This document shows positions 9,871 through 20,900 of a DNA stretch of 64,000 bases, in pieces. The DNA comes from Schistosoma mansoni (lineage: Eukaryota > Platyhelminthes > Trematoda > Strigeidida > Schistosomatidae). Within the stretch, counting starts at the first letter, position 1; the number at the start of each line of letters is the position of its first letter. The DNA lies in contig NW_017386008.1 in the NCBI RefSeq assembly GCF_000237925.1, positions 1,116,001 through 1,180,000 on the forward strand, written 5' to 3'. The notes below the pieces were generated by a model. The model searched no databases and was not told the origin of the DNA. It saw only the letters and a list, made by a program, of their open reading frames with translations. Both the position numbers and the translations under genes were made by a program.

Positions 9871-10288
9871 TGTTATAACGTGAAATATAGCGTATTGCGA
9901 TAGGACTACGCGAAATTCTACCGATTGACCAAATTCAGATATCCTAGTTCGACCCCAATACTGTTTCCAACTCCATTAAATCAGAACACAACCGTTAAAT
10001 GAGAATTGTTTATGGGGTCAGCAGCAGAAAAAAAATGGTTTACAGACAAGGCATATTTATACAGTTACGATGACTATTAACAGTAACCAATGGAAAGGAA
10101 GGACACGTGAAGGTTATAATTAGGACGACTCAAAATTGACCAATAGGGAAACGACACATGAAAGTCATAGTTAGGACGCTGTAAATAATGGCCAATAGGA
10201 AATAACATGCGAATTATGTGAAGAGTCTGGAAACATACCATTTTACATTCGAGATAATTTTTGGGATATTCTTGTGAATATCCTAACA
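9871..10288 (-). repeat. 5' LTR of the Gypsy element
   Basis: 418 bp, the partner of 5,252-5,669. On the element's strand it precedes the primer-binding site. Confidence 0.92.
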
Positions 10289-10345
10289 AAAAAGAACACT
10301 ATCAGTGCAGCCTCTTTACAACACAACAAAGAGACAGAAACAACT

Positions 10346-10632
10346 TGATCGATAGCTTTCGATCAGCACTAAGAAGGACTCGACATGCATGACATTGATC
10401 ACCACCCAGTGATCAATCAATTGTGATTACATCTCAGTCCTACAGGAGTTTGGTCGCGGCCCGAATAGCTCAGTGGTAACGTCTCTGACTGTGAAACTGA
10501 GTGACACGGTATCGAAACCGCCAGGGAGCCTCCCTTTCCTTGAAGATTGCAGGTACAACTTGCCGACGAGTGCCAAGTAGCACGTAACCCGGGTCCAGGG
10601 TTTCCTGTTGACTACCTCCAACCACCATCTTC
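10346..10632 (+). repeat. tRNA-derived SINE, copy 2 (family E)
   Basis: Matches 1-300 nearly throughout: GATCGATAGCTTTCGATCAG leader, CCCGAATAGCTCAGTGGTAACG box A region, ACGGTATCGAAACCGCC box B region and the CTCCAACCACCATCTTCC end. Confidence 0.7.
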
Positions 10633-10854
10633 CAACTTACATCCATTACAAATATATTGCAAAGTATTCAATCAACAAATGATTTCAGTACAACAAACCG
10701 AGCACATTCAACTCACAATCCAAATTTAATTACCCATTTCTTAGTGTTTAGGTTTATTATAATCATGTATCAACTATTTAGATCTTTTGATTTGGTTAAT
10801 ATTTATATTTAACCGACTACATTAGGGATATTTAGAACTAATATGATGATAAGT

Positions 10855-10905
10855 AAAGATAGATAGTGGCTAGCAGCGGATTCCAGGATGAGCTTCTCGT
10901 TCCAT
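10855..10905 (-). repeat. SM-alpha tail fragment
   Basis: On the minus strand, CTGGAATCCGCTGCTAGCC and ATCTATCTTTACTTA are the SM-alpha 3' end. The hammerhead core is lost. Confidence 0.55.
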
Positions 10906-11489
10906 ATATTTTTTATAATGATTCATTATCTCAAACATTCTTTTTTTCGGTATAAAGTGAGTTCGTTCCAACTGTCACTTCATACTTGTCTATGACAATA
11001 AGATAATTTTTTTGTTGTTACATGAAGTACTCTTCTTGGTTTCATCTTTTAACGTATGTACGTGGATGTGTTTAATTTAACTACATCTTTTGTTCAGGTT
11101 AACGCTATTCATAATGTTACTGATCATTAATTACAGCATAGGGTTTATATGGTACTTTAGATGCCCACTATCATTTATTTTCATGGTTACTACTATTTCA
11201 CATTTGATAATTTTGATGTATACATGAGCCTCTATAAATATGAATAACAACTTGCTAACTCATTTGGCAGTTCAGTAACACACACACACACACACGAACA
11301 AAAAAACTGATAAGTCTTGTTGATTGAACGCTATAGTTGAATCATAAGCTAGTTTCGTAACCCCTAAGCTAGAACTACACAGAGACTTGAACATGAGAGA
11401 AATGGAGCAAAATATATGCAGAAAGCACTTTACTTCAAAGTTTTATTTATATACAGAAAATATAAGGTTTTTATAGTAATTTAAAAGTC
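10906..11489. other. No recognisable gene; short CA repeat
   Basis: AT-rich, with a (CA)n run near 11,278-11,295. No coding signal recognised. Confidence 0.55.
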
Positions 11490-11710
11490 CTTGGGTTTTT
11501 ACTGAAAATTCTAGAATACTACTAAACATAGTAACAGTGTAGTAGTAATCATCCAATCAGAATCTTTACATGTGACTTTTCATTTTCATGATATTTTTAG
11601 TAAAACTTCTAATCAAACGCTGATTGGATAAAATGCTTCTTTAATGTTTTCTTGAGCTTTTCATGTCTATTGCGAGTAATTTACAAGATCATCTCAACAA
11701 AACATAATGT
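11490..11710 (+). repeat. Dispersed repeat family D, copy 1
   Basis: Shares AACATAGTAACAGTGTAG and CAAACGCTGATTGGATAAAATGCTTC with 26,305-26,510 and 61,825-62,030. The last two are a duplicated pair upstream of FUT8 exon 4. The class is unknown; possibly an LTR piece. Confidence 0.55.
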
Positions 11711-12432
11711 CGATGCTATTTACTAAAAATTCCAAATGTTAAAATTAGCTTAGTCATAATTTATTGAATACTGACAATAGTTTGTAATGATATCATAGAT
11801 ATGAGTTAGTATCTATGCTCTTAACAATTATAAATCAAATTTTCAATGTTCATCTAGTGTTTATTATTCTCATTCAAATTATGTGTAGTGCCGTGCTTTG
11901 TTAATCATTCACCTTGATAATCGTTGTTAAAAAAAATCTTAACGGTGTATAATATCAGAAGTTAAATGGAAGCGGCAACTACATTTTTATTGAATAAGAT
12001 ACGAAGTGTGCATACACATATACGCTCATATTAAAAAAAAATGGTCAGAGTTAATAAGTGAATAAATTACAAAGTGTAAACATGACTCATAATGGACAGG
12101 AAAATTGGCTTGGTCAGAAGCTAGAATAAAGTATATGGGCTTAACATATAAACTCATACTACACATGCATGCACTTTAATCTGTAAGTTCAAAGCAGTTA
12201 GAATTTTCAATTAGGTAAAAATATCATGGGACCCAGTGATATGATATTAGTTTACATAGTATATATGTATATAGGATATAAAGGATGAAAATTCTAACGT
12301 TTACCTCCTAAATATTTTCGATTATTCGGTTATGAAAGGAGAATATATACGCATTTTCTTTTTCAAGAAGGGGCCTTCAAAAATAGATCAACAGTAGAAG
12401 AACTATCAAAGCTTTGTGATTATAGGAACATT

Positions 12433-12478
<46 letters not shown>

Positions 12479-12690
12479 TATAGTTTGAATCTGTTACCTG
12501 GAACAATTTAACACAAACTATTTCTTGATTTAAATAGCAATAAATTTCTAATCTGAATCATCAAAACATATTTTTATCGATATGGATCTATTTGAGTGAT
12601 AGCCATTTGAGTGATAGCCATTAAAATTATTTTGCTGAGAAATGAAATTTAATAACGAATATAAATAACTAGTAGATGTTTTATTTTAGA
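11711..12690. other. No recognisable gene; CAT microsatellite
   Basis: A long (CAT)n run occupies about 12,433-12,477 and a tandem pair of TTTGAGTGATAGCCA lies near 12,590-12,620. Otherwise AT-rich with no coding pattern seen. Confidence 0.6.
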
Positions 12691-12694
12691 AGGT

Positions 12695-13248
12695 ATATCT
12701 AAGGTCCCAAATACCCAGGTACTGTCGACAGTGGGGAGCGCCCGACCTCTCTCTCTCTCTCGAAATGTTCTCACACGGCCATACATATACAGCCTCTACC
12801 AAGGAAGTCGTATTCACTGCCTTCTCGTGACTATGGTGTTGTTTACGAAATCGAAAGTACGAAAAGCGAATGTCCGGTGCTTTAACCGCACCGGTGGACA
12901 CGGGAAGTTCACCTAGGGAGGTTGGAAAACCCTGTTTCTAAACCGGTGGTGCGCATGGGCTCCAGTGTCCTGAAGGGAATAAATGGCGTATGAACCAATC
13001 GTCGGTCACCGGTTACCATGGGACTGCATCTCCTTACGATGCTCCACTGCCTTGTGAGTTAGACCTTCAGGTCAAAGGCTGTGGGTGTGGACTCTTAAGA
13101 AGACCACCTGCTTCAGTCTGAGCACCTAGTCAGTATCACAGCCCTCACGCAATCAAATGAAGTGACATTCTTTCGTGTAGCGCATGTATATCTGGTGCCC
13201 TCTTGTACAAACATTTATGTGTTCAAATAAATAAAATAAATAAATAAA
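12695..13248 (+). repeat. Dispersed retroposon family A, copy A2 (near full length)
   Basis: The best-preserved copy in the family's sense direction. It ends in AAATAAATAAAATAAATAAATAAAAT, the A-rich 3' tail. Shared blocks with the other copies: CGGTCACCGGTTACCATGGGACTGC, GTCAAAGGCTGTGGGTGTG, TGTACAAACATTTATGTG. No open frame of note. Confidence 0.7.
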
Positions 13249-13494
13249 ATGATGATAAACGTGAGAATGTTTTATTTACTTCATAAAATAGAATATTGAT
13301 ATTAAATAGGAAGAAAGATATATTTCCTTGAAAAAGATTGGACCAGTTTGCCAGGCGAAGACTTAGATTTACTTCACATTTGACAAATGCCTTCTTTTTA
13401 TTTAATAACTAACATCAACTCAGTGTTCAAATACTGTGAAATTACTCGATCTAATTTAGACGAAAGTTCCTATATAGAATATAGATGTTTCCAT

Positions 13495-13615
13495 TGTTCA
13501 GTTGTTCCACACATTCAGGGAGTTGGTGTGATGCTCTTCGCAGAAGCATGCGAGTCACTTATTCGATAGTTGTCTCATAGAACCAGAATCATCAAAGCAT
13601 CCTTCTAAATAAAGG
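13495..13615 (+). repeat. LINE endonuclease fragment
   Basis: Translation resembles the LINE text HIQGVGVMLFAEACESL followed by SHRTRIIKASF. The same segment occurs inside the LINE at 14,711-14,805 and, diverged, at 29,570-29,650. An isolated piece of the RTE-like family. Confidence 0.6.
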
Positions 13616-14259
13616 ATATAGAAATTTCTTTGATGTTAGAAATAATATTTGAAATATCTAACAATAAGGTATCATTTGAATTAGCATAGTTTGGCACAGT
13701 TTAAAGATTAAATTGTCATTTTTCACTGTTGAATACTTTATTATTCGGTATCGATCGAAGGTTTAATGAAATCTGTCATCAATTAATGAATTTAAAGTAG
13801 TTCTCTCTAAAAGTAAGTTCATACTATATTATGATGGCTTTAAATGAGGTGATTATTATGTACGTAAACTAGTGTCAGTTTGGTAATTAAAGATATTTAC
13901 AGATTATATATGTATAATCTCCATATTCAAGTCCCTTCATTATCGTAAATTACATTGGGTTACTAATGGAGTCTAGTTTAATGATCCTTCAAAGTAGTGA
14001 ATACTTATCACCTCCTCACCATCATGGATTGGACTTTGGATATAACTGACTTTCAACCTAAACTTCGACTTAACTGATATTGTATGCTGGTTGATGAATA
14101 ACTTCAAAATGAATTTGTGAGGTTATAATGGGTTGTGGTGACTGATGGATATCAGCTGAATCGATAATAATGATACAGTCATTACTTATGTTGAGTGTCG
14201 ATATCCCTAGCGGATTGCATAGAATTGGTCTAGATTCAGCGATTAGTATTGAGACGTAA
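13616..14259. other. No recognisable gene
   Basis: AT-rich; nothing coding or repetitive recognised. Confidence 0.5.
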
Positions 14260-17200
14260 ACTCTGCCTGTGTCTACTTCAGGTGTATTGCCGGTCCCAAT
14301 ACCGGAAAAAAGAGCAGAGTTAGGATTGGAGAGAGCAACCGCATCTACATAGGAAAAAACATTAAAAAAAGACTGAATAAAACAAACAATTTAGACAATT
14401 TAAATTCTGTCCTCTGTGTTGAACGATCTTAATTCTGAAGAATTTTGATGCCTCATGGTGAAAGCTGAAATTTTTCACAGGTCATGAAACCGATGACCCT
14501 TCTAACAACCACAACAACAACTTTTATAATCACATGGAACATTCAGAGAATATGGTAGACTATGAGGACCAGTCAAATAGCAATGAAAATGAGGAGATAC
14601 TACTTGATGCTGGTGCTCTGAATCAGTGAGATCCATTGGATGGAATCTGTACAGAAAAGGATAGATTGGTGAGAGATAGTGTTGTAGTGTGATGACGAAT
14701 AGGAAAATGCTCCACACACTCACTGAGTTGGTGTGATGCTGTCCTCAGAAGCATGCGAGTCACTTATTCGATAGTTGTCTCATGGAACCAGAATCATTGA
14801 AACATTTGCAAAACAAATAATAAGGGGAGCCAATTTTACGCGCCTATCAACGATAGCAATGACGATGATTAAGATCAGTTATAAGAGAGGCAGTGATCCA
14901 TCATAGCGAAGTGTCCAGGAAAGTAGCTGACAATGCTGATGGAGATCTAAACGGCAAAGTCTAAATGGTCAAGAACGGTTATGAAGATATGATGAGACGA
15001 CGTGGACTGGAATGACTTGGAGAAATGGATGACAACGGTGAGAGATTTGCAAGTCTATGTGCATTCAACAAATTGGTTATAGATGGCCAATATTTTCATA
15101 CAAAACTACATGGATCTCACTGGACCACACCACGGATAACCAGATTCACTATATTTAATACAGTAAAATATTCAGAAGGTCAATGGATGTGAGAACCAGG
15201 AGGGGAACTGACATGGCTTCAGATCACCACTAACTGGTGGTTGACAAGATGAAGCTGAAACTAAGGATACACTGGACAAACAGCACTACAATTGTTCAAT
15301 ACAACAGTTCTTCGAGATACTGACAAACTCAAGGAATTCAAGATAACTTTAAACAACAGGTTCCACAACTTACAGGGTCTACTGAAAAAGGAAAAGCAAC
15401 TATGGAGGGCAGTTGGAAAGGGATCAAAAAAGCACTCATTCGAACGTGCGAGGAGGTGATGGGCCGTACTAAACATCACCGTAAACAATGAATCTTTATC
15501 GAAACCCTAGGTAGAAAGGGAGAACAAGAAAACAGCAATTAACAACAGCCGAACTGGAACAGAAAAAGCCAAGGCATAAGTTGAATACACAGAAGCAAAG
15601 AAGCAAGTGAAGAGGAGTCATGGAGCTGACAAGCAGGAATATGTGGAAGAGCTAGGAACGACAGTGGAAAAAGCTGCAAGAGAAGGAAATATGTAACAAC
15701 CATATGACACGTAGAAGCTGGCAGGGAAATATAATAAACCAGAGAGACCGGTTAAGGACAGAGAAGGCAATATAGTCACTGAAATTTAAAGAGAGTTACA
15801 GATGGATGGAACACAATTCGAGGAACTCTTAAATAGACCAGCTCCATTGACCCACTGGATATCGAAACAACACACGCAGACCTTCCTATCGATGTCACTC
15901 AATTAACGAAAGAATAAATGAGAATGTACACCGGACATTGTAAGATTGGGAACGCAGTAGTACTTGACAATATACCAGCTGAAGCTTTCAAATCAGACAT
16001 AGAAGCAATTGCAGGTATGCTCCACGTTCTATACAGAAGGAATGTTGAGCAAGAACAAGTGCCGCTGACAGACTGGATGGAAAGATACCTCATCAGGATA
16101 CCAAAGGAAAGAGATCTGAGCAAATGCGACAAACACAGAGGCATCACACTATAGAGTAACAAGGAGACTTCTCAAAGGAGTAATGCTGAACCAGATGAAA
16201 AACTCAATAGACGTCCAGCTATGAGATCAACAGTCTGGATTCCGTGAGGATTGTCGTGCACAGAAGAAATCGCGACACCACGGATGATCGTTGAACAATC
16301 AATTGAATGTACTACTCACTAAACATCAACTTCTTTGATTATGAGAAAGCATTCAACGGTGTGAATAGGAGAACATTATGGAAACTTCTTCTACAATATG
16401 ATGCGAGTACCTGAGGAGATTGTCAACGTGATCCGGATTTTTACTACGGACTATGGTGCAAAGTGGTGAATGGCGGACAGATGACAGACGCTTTCCGAAA
16501 GAGAACCGTAGTGTGACAAGGCTGCTTACTCCCTCCCTTTCTCTTTCTTCTGGTAGATGACTGGATTACGAAGATCTTTAGAAAAGCCTCTGCATCACTA
16601 GGCCTCAACATAAGCAAGAGTAAAACCCAGATCCTCGAATTCAACACAAAGTACACCAACACAATCACACTTGATAGAGAAACTCTGGAAGCGGTGTAAA
16701 GCTTCACGTATCTGTGTAACATTATCAATGAACAAGGAGGATCTGATGCAGACGTAAAGGCGAATACTGGCAAAGTGAAAGACCGATTTCCTGCAATCGA
16801 CGAACATATGAAACTCAAAACAACTGTCAAGCAATATCAAAGTCATAATCTTCAATAGCAACATCAGGACAATACTATTGTATGGAGCTGAAACTTGGAG
16901 AACTACCACAACTATTATCAATAAGGTACAAGTATTTATAAACAGTTGTCTACGTAAGATACTCAATGTTCGTTGGACGGATACCATCAGCAACAGCCTA
17001 CTGTGAGAGAGAACAAATCAGGTTCCAGCTGAGGAGGAAATTGAGAACAGAAGTTGGAAGTGGATAGAACACGCATTGAAGAAGTCATGAATCTGCATCA
17101 TGAGACAATCTATAACTTGGAATCCTGAGAGGAATCGGAAAAAAAGAAGACCTTGGATTACATTGCGTCTGGAAACCAAGGCAGATATTAGAAGAATGAA

Positions 17201-17308
17201 TCGCCACTGGAATGAACCGGAATCGCTTTTTCTGGACAGGGTTGAAAGGAAAATGCTGGTGAGCGGCCTATACTCCTCCATGAGGAGTAACAGGCGTAAG
17301 TAAGTAAA
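14260..17308 (+). mobile_element. RTE/SR2-like LINE, broken copy L1
   Basis: The 5' UTR-like leader matches the starts of L2 and L3. An endonuclease remnant lies at about 14,500-15,200. RT text occurs near 15,950-16,160 (NIPAEAFKSD, then IPKERDLSKC and HRGITL). The thumb and tail run to SGLYSSMRSNRRK at 17,280-17,303, followed by a TAAG-type tail (GTAAGTAAAG). Many stops and frameshifts make it non-coding. The sister copy at 54,590-56,640 sits at the equivalent place before FUT8 copy 2, so this insertion predates the FUT8 duplication. Confidence 0.75.
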
Positions 17309-17309
17309 G

Positions 17310-17894
17310 TGAGTATGAATAATTACTATTGTGTCAATTATTGTCTTCAGCTCGACGAATTTGTAAAAAGATAGATGCCATGATTATGGATGAGAATTTA
17401 TTGACTGTTGTCTACATGAAAAAAGGTTTTTTGTCACTTAGTTTGAGTACAGATACAACATTTATTCAGAGTTGGATTCGTAAATTTCCTTTCGTGGATA
17501 TGTGATTCGAGCCAACACACATTAGAAGAAAATGGAAAACCAAGTCATATTTTATATTTTTGACTCTTTACACCATTATATATCTGCTGACACGAATGCG
17601 ACTAATGATTGGTGGTGTAAAAGTAGATTAGAAGAAAACCAGGATGGTCAAACCAAAACACGTAACCTTTGTGCCTTGTTCTACGCTGCGTATTTGTAAC
17701 TGGCTGATACTGGAAAATTTGTGAGTTGAGTGTTGACAATGTGTTGGGATACAAGCACTGCAAGCTATATAGGAGCATGCCTTTATTTTTACTGCAAATG
17801 ACTCTTTTAAGTGCTTCGCTGACGAGTAAATTTTAAAGGCAAAATACAAGTTATGAGTATTTAGCATGATTTACATTTTTTGTCTACATATTTC
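17310..17894. promoter_or_regulatory. Upstream region of FUT8 copy 1
   Basis: Single-copy-like sequence between the LINE tail and the first exon, matched by 56,645-58,110 before copy 2 (for example TGTCTTC...CGACGAATTTGTAAAA and GTTCTACGCTGCGTATTTGTAA). This probably holds the promoter. No TATA box or start site can be fixed by eye. Confidence 0.35.
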
Positions 17895-17975
17895 AGGGAG
17901 AGTTTCAATTTCGTCTTTGTCTATTACAGAAGAAAAGTACAGGAATTGTTGAAGGCCAAAATACCAGATCATGAG
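17895..17975 (+). other. FUT8: FUT8 copy 1 first exon: 5' UTR plus split start codon
   Basis: The exon ends CCAGATCATGAG|GTAAGA. Only ATG AG is coding. The next exon supplies the A that completes codon 2 (AGA, Arg), giving MR, the same first two residues as human FUT8. The intron is just 40 nt (17,976-18,015), typical of schistosome 5' introns. A TTTCAG|GG acceptor precedes the exon at about 17,894. It could accept an upstream untranslated exon or a spliced leader; which is unknown. Confidence 0.7.
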
Positions 17976-20900
17976 GTAAGATATATTTTCATAGTCTGTT
18001 CATTCATTCGTGCAGATATTCAAGAAAGGAATTCAATTTCTCCGTTGTTTTATGGTTACCTCTATTGCCTGTTTTGATGCTTTGTATCGGAGATTACTTC
18101 AGAAAGAAGACATCCTCGAAAACAGACTTGTGCTGGAAAGACCTGATTAATAATGCATCAGTTGCGAAAGAAGGAGTAGATTGGGTCTCAACTCGGATTT
18201 CGCGTCTTCGTAGATTATTTGACTTCAGGTGAGTGAGAATATCACTTTATATATTATCGTACACAAATCCGTATTTTTCGTGAACAACTAATACTTTCAA
18301 TGGTGCTGAAAAATTATTCATGACGAAGTGATTAAAGGTGTGATTTTCGTTACCAAATATATAAAATTGTTGCCTAAAATAAATTCACTTTTAGATATTT
18401 AGTCTTCCAGTATGTATTTTGTATAGGAAAGAGTATCTTGTTAAGTATTTACTTACACCTTTATGCCACAATTAAACATTTGATATTTGCTAGCTTATCA
18501 TTCAAGCTTGTGTCAACCATATATACCCATTTTACTTGTATTCTTTATTATTATTTGTGATATCCAGTAACAGCATCTTTACTAGGATTACTTTAAAATT
18601 TTCTGTGGATGCCTAAACTGTCTGTTCAGTAGTCATCATTGGCAAAATGTTCACATATAGCTTGTCCCTTATGTAGGTTGAAAATATTATTGTTATTGTG
18701 ACACTGAGTGGAAATGATTTAATTGATGAATTGCAGACATAAATATACTCAATTATTCTCAAATGGTTTTCGAAATTCACGACCAAATATATTTGGGCTC
18801 CTATTTTGATGTGCTGACATACGATAACATCCAATAGCAATTGCTTAGAAGTACTTGTAATAGGAGTGGAATGATTGAGCCAGATATATGGAGCTAAATA
18901 TTTTAACTGTATAATTAAAACTTACTCGAAAGAGTAGATCATTTCTGATTTCAAACACCATGTTGTACATTTATTATAAATTGCCAAGACAACCAACCAT
19001 CCATAAGTCTGCATTATTTACTAACTATCACTTTCAATGCAACTAATTTGATTTTGTATTTGAATTCCTACTTTTGGGACTGCTTGATCGTTTAAACAAG
19101 AAAACCATAGTTTGGTTGGTAACAAGAAGAAAGCATTGAACAATTACCTTGGTCTGTATGATGAAAAATCATAAACCATGATCAGTGAATTCATAGCAGG
19201 AATGGACATTAATAATGAGTACAATTTCTTATTCGATTATCAGGAGGTTTATTTAATTTCTTACTTATTTGCTGTTAGTTATCAGTGTTGTTCTACTGAG
19301 CGATGTTATTTTTATTTATTTATTTATTTAAACACACAAATATTGGTACAAAGGGACACGAGATATATATGCACCACACAAAACAATCAGAATGGGAAGA
19401 GAAAAAGAAGGTAAAGTGCATATAGGAAAAAAAAGGAAAGAACCATAACAACCAAAGATTAGTGTATGTTATTGTATTATTGAGAATAATAACGAGGAAA
19501 CCGGAAAGGTACAACCAGAATAATTCATTCATTTAAGAAAGTTAAAACTATTTTTCATGAAGAATGTAAAAGAAGGCCACAGCAGGATCGTCACTGGCTT
19601 CTATTCTGAGCCATATTTGATAACGTCTCTAGCCACTGTGTTGCACCATCACTCGGAGCCCAAACAGGTGGTCGTGAAGGGCCAACAGAAGCCAGTCTTT
19701 TGCAGCTTTCTTTCATACCACGAAACCATACACTGACCACCTGTTCTCTTTTTCCAACCAGTGCCAGAGTCGGCAAATATTGCACGACGTGGAATTCTCT
19801 GGGACGACATTCGTAGAACATGTCCAAGCCATCGAAGTCAGTGTTTCAAGATGGTGACATCAATTGAATTATCGTCTCTGCGCCCGAGCACACGATGCCG
19901 AACCTCTGCATTACTAACATGGTGTTGCCACTGAATGTCAGCAATCCTTCGGAGACAACGATGATCGAACACAGAGAGACGTCTAACATCCTCAACTCAG
20001 AGAGGCCAGGTTTCACAAGCATAGAGCAAAACTGCTCTCACCGACGCGTTGTAGATCCGACTTTTTACAGCCAGACTAACATCACGAAGGCGCCAAAGAT
20101 GGCCCAGATTGGCGTAAGCCGCTCTGGATATTAATTATACGTGCATTAATCTCATCACTCACGCCACCACCAGCACTTATGTAGCTACCTAGATACACGA
20201 ACTTCTCAACTACTTCAATCTGCTCACCATCAAGGGTGAGTACAGGATGAGAATCCTGGCAGTCTGGTAGGAGTAATTTGCACTTGGAGGGTGCAAAGCA
20301 CATACCGTACCTGCGGACACTGATTGAAAACTAATTAAGTGCGGATTGCACGGCTTGGGCATTATCACACAATGAGACAATATCATCCGCATGCTCAAGG
20401 TCAAGATGTCTTTCTCCAGGCAACATATCCACACCGCCATTACTTACATCCATCAGAGCTGTTTCGAGAATGTCATCGATGGCAATGTGGAAGAGGAATA
20501 GTGAGATTGGGCAACCCTTTCTAACTCCATAGCTTGAAGAGAAAGGTGGTCGTATGCCCTCACTCTACCTGAAGTGTTTGTATATACGGCCCTTTAGATG
20601 TTAAAATATTTCCCAGGCACACCCTTCTTCAATAGACAATAACGGAGAACAGTCCTGTCCAACGCATCGAAGGCAGTCCTGATGTCACGAAACACTAAGA
20701 TTTTTGGCTTGTGATAAGTATGATCATGTTCTAACATTTGGCGGAGGGTGAAGATATGATCAATGCACCCTCGACCAGGACGAAAACCAACGTGGTCTTC
20801 GCGAGTTAATCATTCCAGGGTTTTGAACAACCTACGAAATATGACAGAAGCCAATAGCTTGGACACAGTCGGAAGGAAACTTATCCCTCGATAGCTTTTA

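Larger units (their letters stand above)
5252..10288 (-). mobile_element. Young, whole-looking Ty3/Gypsy LTR retrotransposon (Mag-like)
   Basis: The element is about 5.04 kb in reverse orientation: two 418-bp LTRs, one long gag-pol reading frame, a primer-binding site and a polypurine tract. LTRs start TGTTA and end TAACA. The flanks AAAAA (5,247-5,251) and AAAAA (10,289-10,293) fit a 5-bp target-site duplication, though a homopolymer makes this less certain. About six LTR mismatches (roughly 98.6% identity) indicate a recent insertion. Two zinc knuckles and a single fused reading frame fit the Mag-type lineage, as in schistosome Saci-like elements; the exact family name is not certain. No obvious break was seen. 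Confidence 0.9.

Noticed and set aside
12433-12477. Poly-His/Ile coding repeat
   Set aside because: Plain (CAT)n microsatellite without a flanking open frame.
17895-17975. 26-codon reading ESFNFVFVYYRRKVQELL as coding exon
   Set aside because: In that frame the splice to exon 2 leads to a stop within about 45 codons in both copies; the frame starting at the internal ATG gives the membrane anchor instead.
19178-19414. 78-codon open frame in FUT8 intron 2
   Set aside because: Ends within a family A tail, has no splice support and is absent from copy 2.
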